From Larix sibirica (lineage: Eukaryota > Streptophyta > Pinopsida > Pinales > Pinaceae), in assembly GCA_004151065.3 (NCBI GenBank), contig NWUY0300006076.1, positions 12,357-25,799 on the forward strand: a stretch of 13,443 nucleotides of DNA. Direction: 5' to 3'. Under the pieces are notes generated by a model that made no database searches, had not been told where the DNA came from, and saw nothing but the letters and a program-made list of their open reading frames with translations. The first letter of the stretch is position 1, and each line of letters begins with the position of its first letter. Position numbers and translations under genes: made by a program. Shown here one piece after another: positions 1 through 6,046 of this stretch.

Positions 1-267
1 CCCCCATATGCATCTAGGGCTACCATAAAAATGAACCCGAAAAATTGACAACTACCAAAGCTATAGAGAACGAAAAACATACCACAACTTAAACTTAAAC
101 TTAAACAACGACCAACGAACACCAATGCACATAGTTTCTACTTCGTGTTGAATTCACTTCAATAAAAACCAATGGAATGAAAGCTAGTCCCATATGTGCC
201 ATGCAATGAGATGGCTTTGTACGATAAAACAATATAATTTTAGTCCAAACATGTTTGAGTCAATATT
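1..267. other. AT-rich flank, no gene seen
   Basis: No open frame of useful length and no recognisable element is visible. The only local structure is a three-unit CTTAAA hexamer run at about 88-106, too short to treat as telomeric or as a real satellite. Confidence 0.5.
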
Positions 268-331
268 ATACTAGATACCTACTCGTACAATAATCGAGCA
301 TACTAGATACCTACTCGTATAATAATCGAGC
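268..331. repeat. 32-bp tandem duplication (2 copies)
   Basis: Two adjacent 32-bp units (268-299 and 300-331) beginning ATACTAGATACCTACTCGTA differ at one base (C or T in GTAC/GTAT). A degraded third piece with ACTCGT and GGTACTAT follows up to about 370. This looks like a recent local duplication with no associated gene. Confidence 0.9.
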
Positions 332-1181
332 CAGCTTTTTGACATAGTACTCGTGAATGAGGTACTATACCATTAATTAATCATGACATTAGAATTTATT
401 GGACTTCAATAAGTATTTTAAAAGTCATTTTATGTTATATTGTACAACTTTAATAACAACGGCCCATAGACTATATAAAAAGACTGCCACGAAGAAATAA
501 TTACCAATCCATTTGCAAGTACTGAATTATCATTCAAAATCAAAATATTTGGTTCAAGATTATTTTTCATGGTAAAATATAATTATGGTTGTGTTTTAGG
601 TATTTTCTATTACTTAATTTATTTTTTCAAATTTAATTAAAATTTTGTCAAAAATTATAATTATAATATTATAATTTCATTTGATTGATAAAAACTAGAA
701 ACTTTGGTCCTTGTTTAAAAAAAAAATCCTATTCCTTAAAAAAAAACTATATTAAAGTCTGAGTAAAAATTTACTTTTCAGACAAAAAAAAATCACTTAA
801 AAACAATAAATTTACTCATTTTCTAAATCACTTCATATATATACACTTTCATAAAATACAATAATAATAATACAACATAAAGAAAATTAATCTTTTATGA
901 CATAATAATACCATCCATAATGAATGGAACAAAATGACAAGTTAGTCGAGAAATGTAATTTAGATATAATAATAAAAAGTAAGATTCTTTGTGAACATAT
1001 TTCATTTTTATTTATATTAATATAACTGATTTTTTAATTTTAGAAAGTGATAAATAAAAAAATATTAAAAAGAAAAGTAAAAATCAACGACAGAAATAAA
1101 TAAATAACTATGAGAAAAGAAAAAAATATTTAAAATAATTAAATTATAAAATAAACTTGACTAAACATTTATAAACATTAT
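332..1181. other. AT-rich non-coding stretch
   Basis: About 850 bp of strongly AT-rich sequence with A/T homopolymer runs and TAA/ATA simple-sequence patches, for example around 650-680 and 860-875. No open frame, splice-like structure or transposon terminus could be supported. It may hide old, unrecognisable repeats. Confidence 0.5.
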
Positions 1182-1278
1182 TAACAAATAATTTCACAAT
1201 ATATCATTAAAAGTATGTTATTTATTAAAACTAACAAATAATTTCACAATATTATTAAAAGTGTGTTATTATTATTAA
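1182..1278. repeat. 50-bp tandem duplication (2 copies)
   Basis: Two units with a 50-bp period (1182-1231 and 1232 to about 1278) share TAACAAATAATTTCACAATA followed by ATTAAAAGT(A/G)TGTTATT. The second copy has small deletions and an extra ATT. A small 14-15 bp duplication (TTACTAGAGAAA) follows at about 1288-1315 and leads into the next tandem array. Confidence 0.8.
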
Positions 1279-1301
1279 AACTACCTTATTACTAGAGAAA
1301 T

Positions 1302-1516
1302 CATTACTAGAGAAAGAAGAAAACCCAGGCTTCTAAACAATTATAAAATTATTGGTTGTAGCTTGGGTGGTTGGGAGGAATGACTACCAAGAATTTACTG
1401 CCTACCACCTCATTATTTGAGAAAGAAGAAAACCCAGATTTCTAAAAAATTATAAAATTATTGTTTGTAGCTTGGCTGGTTGGGAGGAATGACTACCAAG
1501 AATTTGCTGCCTACCA
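1302..1516. repeat. 109-bp tandem duplication (2 copies)
   Basis: Two units with a 109-bp period (1302-1410 and 1411 to about 1516) share GAGAAAGAAGAAAACCCAG, ATTATAAAATTATTG and GGTTGGGAGGAATGACTACC, with only scattered substitutions. A diverged third fragment of the same motif (CTTGGGTGGTTGGGAAGAATG) recurs at about 1724-1752. The unit is therefore probably older and more widely spread than the clean pair suggests. Confidence 0.9.
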
Positions 1517-1586
1517 TTAATTTCTGCCTTTTATTTAATGCCTCTGCTACCCTTACCCACTTGAAAATCTAGAACTGACTTCTACC

Positions 1587-1712
1587 TATACCACTTTACT
1601 TTATGAATTGCTTAGTAAAGTGAGGACTGCTATGAACCCTTCTATCTTATATACCACTTTACTTTATGAATTGCTTAGTAAAGTGGGGATTGCTATGAAT
1701 CCTTCTATCTTA
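1587..1712. repeat. 63-bp tandem duplication, each unit with a hairpin
   Basis: Two 63-bp units (1587-1649 and 1650-1712) are nearly identical. Each contains the inverted pair CACTTTACT / AGTAAAGTG separated by 13 bases (1592-1600 with 1614-1622). In the second unit the stem is extended to 10 bp (1654-1663 with 1677-1686). The hairpin could form in DNA or RNA. No function can be assigned. Confidence 0.9.
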
Positions 1713-1759
1713 CAAGGAATGGACTTGGGTGGTTGGGAAGAATGATTGTTACCTCCCCA

Positions 1760-1885
1760 CCCAAATTCTTATAAGTAGCATGAAGTGGTATAAGCAGATT
1801 CAATTCTTGTAAGTGGCATAATGCTCTTATTGAGCATGTAATGTAATTCTTGTTGAACATGTAATGAATGTAATGTAATTCATAA
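1760..1885. repeat. Degenerate short direct repeats
   Basis: Diverged short units recur here: AATTCTTATAAGTAGCAT and AATTCTTGTAAGTGGCAT, then GAGCATGTAATGTAATTC and GAACATGTAATGAATGTAATG. They look like an older, decayed local array continuing the one upstream. Confidence 0.6.
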
Positions 1886-1908
1886 TTCTGACCATATTTA
1901 TCTTCAAC

Positions 1909-1940
1909 TAAAAATATCATCATTTAAAAATATCATCATT
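1909..1940. repeat. 16-bp tandem duplication
   Basis: TAAAAATATCATCATT occurs twice in a row (1909-1924 and 1925-1940). The second copy overlaps the left edge of the palindrome that begins at 1936. Confidence 0.9.
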
Positions 1941-1967
1941 TAATAGGATAATTATCCTATTAAATGA
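1936..1967. repeat. 32-bp perfect palindrome
   Basis: The 16-base half TCATTTAATAGGATAA is followed immediately by its exact reverse complement, centred between 1951 and 1952, with no spacer. It lies about 420 bp beyond the stop codon of the minus-strand gene and past its candidate poly(A) signals. It could be a cruciform-prone site, a transposon footprint or two fused short inverted ends. No function is shown. Confidence 0.95.
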
Positions 1968-1991
1968 GAACAAAATTTAAACAAAATAAAT

Positions 1992-2063
1992 TTTATTGAA
2001 AAATAAATAAAATACAAAACATGAAATGACGGTTATAATCCAACTAAAACATAAACTTTTATT
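1992..2063 (-). terminator. Candidate poly(A) signals for the minus-strand gene
   Basis: Two AATAAA hexamers read on the minus strand, at 2058-2063 and 1992-1997. They lie about 320 and 386 bases downstream of the stop codon of the 2383-3168 frame, a reasonable plant 3'UTR distance. AATAAA is common in AT-rich DNA, so this is positional support only. Confidence 0.4.
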
Positions 2064-2382
2064 TGAAATAAAACCCATGGAAAAGTTAACTTATTCAACA
2101 TTAAAATTACGATTCCATTGTAATCGCTTCAAAAAAGCAGTGGTAAATACAAAGAGCCACTGTATCCTACACACAAAAGTTCTTTGTCCTTCTTTAGAAA
2201 GATTAAAAACCAGAAATAAGTTTTTTTGTCTTCTTTTGAAAGATTGAAAGAAGAAATACAGAATCATAAGAGAGCCATGTTGTATTGAAGGCAATCAACC
2301 GTTTCAGAGATAGGATTACATGTTAAAGCCAAAGAAGAAAAATATTTACTTAACTGAAAATGAAAACGAATGAATGAAAGAA

Positions 2383-3168
2383 TCAAGTTCCTGTAGACAT
2401 TCCTTCCAACACATGAGCCAGAGAAGGCTCATTAAGCACAAGCAAATGATCCCCACCAGCAGCAGTACAACAGTTCTGCAGGGAATCAGGAGCAGGGCTT
2501 CTTTGGCTTCCACCAAAGAGCCAATCATGGACTTCATTTTCCTCTATAAACGCCTGCTCTGCCGCTACAGTCACACCACTACAGGCCCCCAGTTCACTGA
2601 ATATCTCACAACCTTCTTCTCCTGGACGCTTCACAAGCTCTGCAACAAACTCCAAACTATCATCCTCATGAACGCCGAAACCCAAACCAACGTCATCAAA
2701 GAAGAGATCCAAGCCCTCTAATGGAAGTGGGCTTCCATGATCATAACAAGTACCCTGCATCTCAGATCTCCCCTCTTCCTCGTTCTTCTGCAAATCTGAG
2801 AACCCATTAATTGCACTCATGTAACAACCATGATGCTCAGACGATGCATAATCGTCTCTGGGAAATTCAGTTTCACATGATGCATTTGTATTTGTAGTCA
2901 AATCGCCACCGATTATCAGATTCTCAATAGATTCATTATAAACTCCAATCCCTGATGAATACAAGAAAATATCATCAGTCTCTGAAGCCAATACATTACT
3001 AATTAATTCATGCTCTTCCCCCTCAGAGTTCCTATATTCTGAGCTGCTCTGTAACTCAATATCATAACCATCATCAAACTCTTTCTCAGAAGATCTATGG
3101 AGTCTTTTACCACCATCATCAAGTTCTTGGTCCTCAGCAGGTCTCTTCCTTTCAGATATAACTCCCAT
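2383..3168 (-). CDS. Acidic protein of unknown family, 261 aa, probable nuclear protein
   Basis: This is the longest open frame in the window, and it stands out as less AT-rich than the surrounding sequence. I do not recognise the family. The N-terminus carries two basic clusters, RKRP (residues 7-10) and KRLHR (21-25), spaced like a bipartite nuclear localisation signal. The remainder is rich in Glu, Asp and Ser. It has an acidic patch near 31-55, a Phe/Gly/Asp-rich stretch around 152-172 (LDLFFDDVGLGFG) and a more hydrophobic C-terminal end (residues about 240-255). No transmembrane segment or catalytic motif is visible in the 261 residues. The ATG is the first in its frame: an in-frame TAG sits at 3175-3177. 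That TAG is also part of a candidate splice acceptor, so the mature protein could start in an upstream exon. The plus-strand open frame at 2374-2721 is treated as its shadow. The frame is probably a real gene, but expression is unproven. Confidence 0.6.
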   Translation of the reverse strand: MGVISERKRPAEDQELDDGGKRLHRSSEKEFDDGYDIELQSSSEYRNSEGEEHELISNVLASETDDIFLYSSGIGVYNESIENLIIGGDLTTNTNASCETEFPRDDYASSEHHGCYMSAINGFSDLQKNEEEGRSEMQGTCYDHGSPLPLEGLDLFFDDVGLGFGVHEDDSLEFVAELVKRPGEEGCEIFSELGACSGVTVAAEQAFIEENEVHDWLFGGSQRSPAPDSLQNCCTAAGGDHLLVLNEPSLAHVLEGMSTGT

Positions 3169-3174
3169 GCTGTT

Positions 3175-3404
3175 CTAGATTAATACAGATAGAACCAGGC
3201 AATATTTAGAACTACAGAACCAAAGAAACAGCCAGCCTGGTACTGGTACTGTCTTTAGGATAACAAAATGAAGAAAAGCTTCTCCAGATTCAGAAGACTT
3301 GTAGACATTTCACAATTCCAAGAACCTGTAACTATCTGATAAAGACAGGGCAGGATGGCTACAGATCAGGATGGATTGATTCCTAAGACTCTTAGTGCAC
3401 ATAC
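3175..3404 (-). other. Probable intron just upstream of the ATG
   Basis: On the minus strand a donor GTATGT begins at 3404, and a pyrimidine-rich tract ending in TAG finishes at 3175, six bases before the ATG. This predicts a 230-bp intron, a normal plant size. Splicing would join a 5' exon running upstream from 3405 to AACAGC-ATG. The sites are seen in the sequence; their use is inferred. Confidence 0.45.
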
Positions 3405-3640
3405 CAATGCAAATGCAGGGCAACGAAGAAACAAAACAAGATGAAGCAGGAGGAGAATCATGGGTTCTTTATGTGGGACTCTATTCACTCTCTGCCGTTA
3501 CAGGGTGAGGCTGAGGTTCCAAATGGCAATGAGAATCAAAAGGTACAGCAGAGAAGCAGCAGTGGACAAGTGCTCCCCTGCATTCCACATAACTCAACAC
3601 GGCACCCGGCACCACCAGCTTAATATGCTCTTACGTGTTT
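3405..3640 (-). other. Probable 5' exon of the 2383-3168 gene, with upstream ORFs
   Basis: This segment is GC-richer than the flanks and ends at the donor site. It contains a minus-strand ATG whose frame (18 hydrophobic residues, MILLLLHLVLFLRCPAFA) would run across the proposed junction into the 261-residue frame, adding about 21 residues. An in-frame TAA lies further upstream of it. A separate 31-codon frame (MWNAGEH...) with a hydrophobic stretch lies just before it and ends in TAA. Either could be an upstream ORF rather than protein-coding exon sequence. A plus-strand open frame at 3441-3623 is also present here, and I cannot exclude it. Coding status is undecided; the left edge is approximate. 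Confidence 0.3.
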
Positions 3641-3792
3641 ATTGGAAGATGGTGATGGAGATAATGTTGAATTATTTTGAGCCCAAAATCCTCCAATCAA
3701 ATAAAACCAAAAATTAAATCACATCCATACGGTGGGTGTTGTGTCACCTCGTATTCGTTCGACGTTATCTGCCGTAACTACTAAACAACAAT

Positions 3793-3850
3793 TTTTGTTA
3801 ATGTCAAAGTTGGCTTTTAGATTTTGTTAAGGTCAAAGTTGGCTTTTAAA
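3793..3850. repeat. 29-bp tandem duplication carrying TTGAC cores
   Basis: Two 29-bp units share GTTAA(T/G)GTCAAAGTTGGCTTTTA. Read on the minus strand each unit contains CAACTTTGAC, including a TTGAC core of the kind bound by WRKY factors (one is TTGACC). They lie about 630-680 bp upstream of the minus-strand ATG, so a promoter role is possible but unproven. Confidence 0.7.
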
Positions 3851-3887
3851 TGCATGCTAGGGTTTGATGTTATTTTTTTTTAAATGG

Positions 3888-3896
3888 TTTAATTAG
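3888..3896. repeat. Target-site duplication, left copy (TTTAATTAG)
   Basis: TTTAATTAG sits immediately before the element start at 3897 and is matched exactly at 5001-5009. The identity stops at both borders, so the duplication is exactly 9 bp. Confidence 0.9.
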
Positions 3897-4010
3897 GGCG
3901 TGGGATAACTGGCACTCAAATCGCCTCGCTTTTCCGGTCATTTGTTCCTTAGATCCTATTATAAAAACCGGCGGAATTGTAGTTCCACCCCATTTACTGC
4001 AGAACTATGC
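3897..4010. repeat. Outer left terminal repeat, direct copy 1
   Basis: About 115 bp align with 4741-4855 at roughly 85% identity by eye, sharing GGCGTGGGATAACTGGCACT, TTATAAAAA, TAGTTCCACC and CATTTACTGC. Similarity fades at about 4010, right beside the ambiguous base at 4012. Confidence 0.85.
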
Positions 4011-4011
4011 C

Positions 4012-4012
4012 N
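4012..4012. other. Ambiguous base (N)
   Basis: This is the only N in the window. It falls exactly where similarity between the two direct left-end copies stops, so this junction deserves caution as a possible assembly join. Confidence 0.99.
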
Positions 4013-4740
4013 CAGAGTTATTTGGATTTTGACAGGCTGAGGAAAGGAACACAAAAAGGAGATGCAAATACAATGTAAAGCTCATGCAGTCAATCTCTAT
4101 CAAGATGCACAGTAGGAAAACCAGATGTCACTTTACATACCTGCCACACTGAAGAATTAATATGTTAATTTACGCAAGCTATCCAAAGGCCGGTCCTCCA
4201 AACGCGTTGGTCTCTCTTGCTTTTTGGACAGCTGTGAAAAAGAATGGTAACAAAACTATGTCTTAGTAAACACAAACATAATATGAAAGCCCGGGATATC
4301 CTCTCGGTGAGTTTAACGCAGTTAACTCGGTTCATATCGTGGTACATAGTATTGAATGCCATCGAAAACTGAATGAGTTAATATAAAGCTTGAAAATTGG
4401 GCCTGCAATTCTCACCATACATCACATTTACCATGTTTCAAATCAATGGTGGACAGACGAACATAATAAATGCACTGTTTACTCAACTGCAGCACTGTAT
4501 CTTTTGTGATCATGGATGATAAATGCACCAATTCCGGACAGACGAGCTAGCAAGGAGTGTGTCAAAAAAAACAAAACGCTCCTTTTGTAGTTTTACATCC
4601 AACGCATCATATACATGCGCCATCATATTAATCCATTGAAACCATCTGGATCCACGGGGCAAAAAGTTTTAATCAAATTTTGCCATGTAAAACAACCAAC
4701 GTGCAAAAGGTTTGACATAATAACATTATCAATCTCACAA
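4013..4740 (-). pseudogene. Exon/intron-like cargo inside the MULE
   Basis: On the minus strand an acceptor TTCTTTTTCACAG at about 4251-4239 precedes an exon-like block. That block ends at donor GTATGT at about 4141-4136. A second acceptor TTCCTTTCCTCAG follows, with its AG near 4038, defining a ~100-bp intron. In one frame the block reads LSKKQERPTRLEDRPLDSLR and then reaches a TAA; the other frames also contain stops. It is therefore either untranslated exon sequence or a decayed capture. Possible earlier exons (MAFNTMYHDMNRVNCVKLTE, near 4362-4303) are less clear. The donor gene is not recognised. Sequence-level evidence is the pair of well-formed splice signals; capture from a host gene is inferred. 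Confidence 0.45.
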
Positions 4741-5000
4741 GGCGTGGGATAACTGGCACTCAAATCGCCCCGCTTTTCCAGCGATGTGTTTCCTAGATCC
4801 GATTATAAAAATTGATGGAATCATAGTTCCACCTCATTTACTGCGGAACTACGACATAAAAATGTGTCTCTCGGGTTTTGGCCCATTTTAAGACGACCCA
4901 GATCGTCGAAATTCCAAAAAAATATGAGAAGGGGTGGAACTGTGTCTCGCCGGAAAATTTTCCGTCCCCGGGGCGATTTGAGTGCCATTTATCACATGCC
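4741..5000. repeat. Inner MITE-like unit: left-end copy 2 plus right end
   Basis: This 260-bp stretch has its own inverted ends (about 32 bp) and could be read as a complete small element. No duplication flanks it: TTTAATTAG follows at 5001 but is absent before 4741. Near the right end is a 14-bp palindrome, CGGAAAATTTTCCG (4951-4964). Confidence 0.8.
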
Positions 5001-5009
5001 TTTAATTAG
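5001..5009. repeat. Target-site duplication, right copy (TTTAATTAG)
   Basis: It exactly matches 3888-3896 and directly follows the element's last base. Confidence 0.9.
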
Positions 5010-5280
5010 TATAGTTATTTAATTTGTGGTTGGTGAATATTGATAGGCTATAAGTTAAGTGTCATAAATTATCGGCATAATTTTTTTTGGAATGACCACA
5101 ATAAAATCAATGTGAATAGTACACTTATCTCATCTTACTGCAATTTACAAAAAGCATACTTGCTAGTCCACCCCAAATTCTAAAATATAAACACACATGG
5201 GTGTAATTAAAGGTATAGTTTTTGTTGGAGCTTAAAATCGTTTTTATTCTCATAGTATAATTTAAGTTCTCTAAATGATT

Positions 5281-5294
5281 AAGAATTTCTTTTA
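5281..5294. repeat. Target-site duplication of LINE 1, left copy
   Basis: AAGAATTTCTTTTA here matches AAGAATTTATTTTA at 7190-7203 with one mismatch. The right copy follows directly on the poly(A) tail, as expected for target-primed reverse transcription. Confidence 0.8.
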
Positions 5295-5305
5295 CCGGGT
5301 TGGCA

Positions 5306-5700
5306 GGTGCGGGAGGAGTCCTTCTGGACTCTGAAGGAAACAAGGTGAAAGACTATGCTTGGGGAATCGGCAAGAGGACAATAACGATGTAGAATGGCTC
5401 GCATTAATCAAAGGTATGGAGGTCGCAAGGAACGTAGATGTCAAAGATCTCGTAGCCATTGGAGATTCAATGATGGTTATCAGGGAAGCTAGGGCTCTAG
5501 CCAATAATCGTCGAAATCCTATCTCCAAGCTCCAACATCACTTCATCTACTTGACTAAGGATTTCAACTCTCTCTCCTTTCTCCACATATTGAGACACGA
5601 CAATCAAAAAGCTGACACCATGGCCAACATAGGCGCTGGCATGAACTGTGGGTTAGTGATCAGTAATGGACAAAACCTTGTTAATAATTGGGTCCCGTAA
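5306..5700 (+). pseudogene. LINE RNase H domain remnant (RVT_3-like)
   Basis: The reading starts within the domain at GAGGVLLDSEGNKV, so the first catalytic Asp of the usual DGAS segment is lost to 5' truncation. It continues with NNDVEWLALIKGM (catalytic Glu), AIGDSMMVI (catalytic Asp) and LRHDNQKADTMANIGA (final Asp), ending at a TAA at 5698-5700. A frameshift, apparently one lost A near 5379-5381, separates the first 25 or so codons (frame 2) from the rest (frame 1). RNase H of this type degrades the RNA strand of the cDNA hybrid and occurs in many plant LINEs. The copy is dead: truncated and frameshifted. Assignment rests on motif order and spacing. Confidence 0.85.
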
Positions 5701-6046
5701 CCCTCCCCTCTTCTCTAGTTTTCCTATGAATCTCATGACCACGCCTCCTAAGTGCTTGACTTGGGATCTAACTTCCCACTATCCATCAAACTTCAATCTC
5801 ATCCCTTTTATGAATGTGATTAATGTCAAGATCTTCTTGGGATCCCCCTACCCATTTCAATCCTTTCACGCATCCTCACGACTCAATTGGCGGCCTCTCC
5901 TAGTTGTCTCCACCTGGCTCGCATGCGGGAATTCATTGCGACCAGGCTCCAAGGAATCCTTTGCATATAACACGCTCGAGGGTGTCATTCCTGGCATTCT
6001 GCAAGACCTTCTACGTTGTGGGCTGGGTTTGTATCTACAGGAAATC
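5701..6046 (+). other. LINE 1 spacer after RNase H, uncertain coding remnant
   Basis: Two frames are partly open here (5666-6457 and 5904-6146), but neither shows a domain I know and the frame appears to switch. It may be the degraded start of the downstream coding segment or simply 3' non-coding LINE sequence. Confidence 0.4.

Larger units (their letters stand above)
3897..5000. mobile_element. Non-autonomous Mutator-like (MULE) element, Pack-MULE candidate, 1,104 bp
   Basis: The left end begins GGCGTGGGATAACTGGCACT. The reverse complement of the right end begins GGCATGTGATAAATGGCACT. The inverted ends match over about 32 bp with three mismatches against the inner left-end copy and four against the outer one. 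A perfect 9-bp duplication flanks the whole unit. TIRs with 9-bp duplications point to the Mutator superfamily. No transposase is encoded. The interior (about 4013-4740) has exon-like blocks bounded by good splice signals on the minus strand, unlike a simple MITE. A direct copy of the left-terminal ~115 bp recurs inside at 4741, so 4741-5000 by itself resembles a 260-bp MITE. Only the outer left end has the matching duplication, so the whole 1.1 kb seems to have inserted as one unit. Confidence 0.8.

Noticed and set aside
88-106. Telomere-like hexamer run (CTTAAA x3)
   Set aside because: Three units only, and not the plant telomeric TTTAGGG. Simple-sequence noise.
2374-2721. Plus-strand open frame opposite the 261-residue gene
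   Set aside because: It is shorter, lies wholly antisense to the longer acidic frame, and shows no domain. It is most simply a shadow.
2383-3168. FHY1/FHL-like or XRI1-like identity for the 261-residue protein
   Set aside because: The basic N-terminus and acidic body are only compositionally similar. The diagnostic C-terminal motifs of those families were not seen.
3460-3717. Plus-strand open frames near 3441-3717
   Set aside because: They overlap the proposed minus-strand 5' exon, run into AT-rich flank and show no known motif. Kept only as an alternative in the exon entry.
4165-4362. 65-codon minus-strand frame inside the MULE as a complete gene
   Set aside because: It reads through a strong splice acceptor and part of an apparent intron, so it is an artefact of exon/intron cargo.
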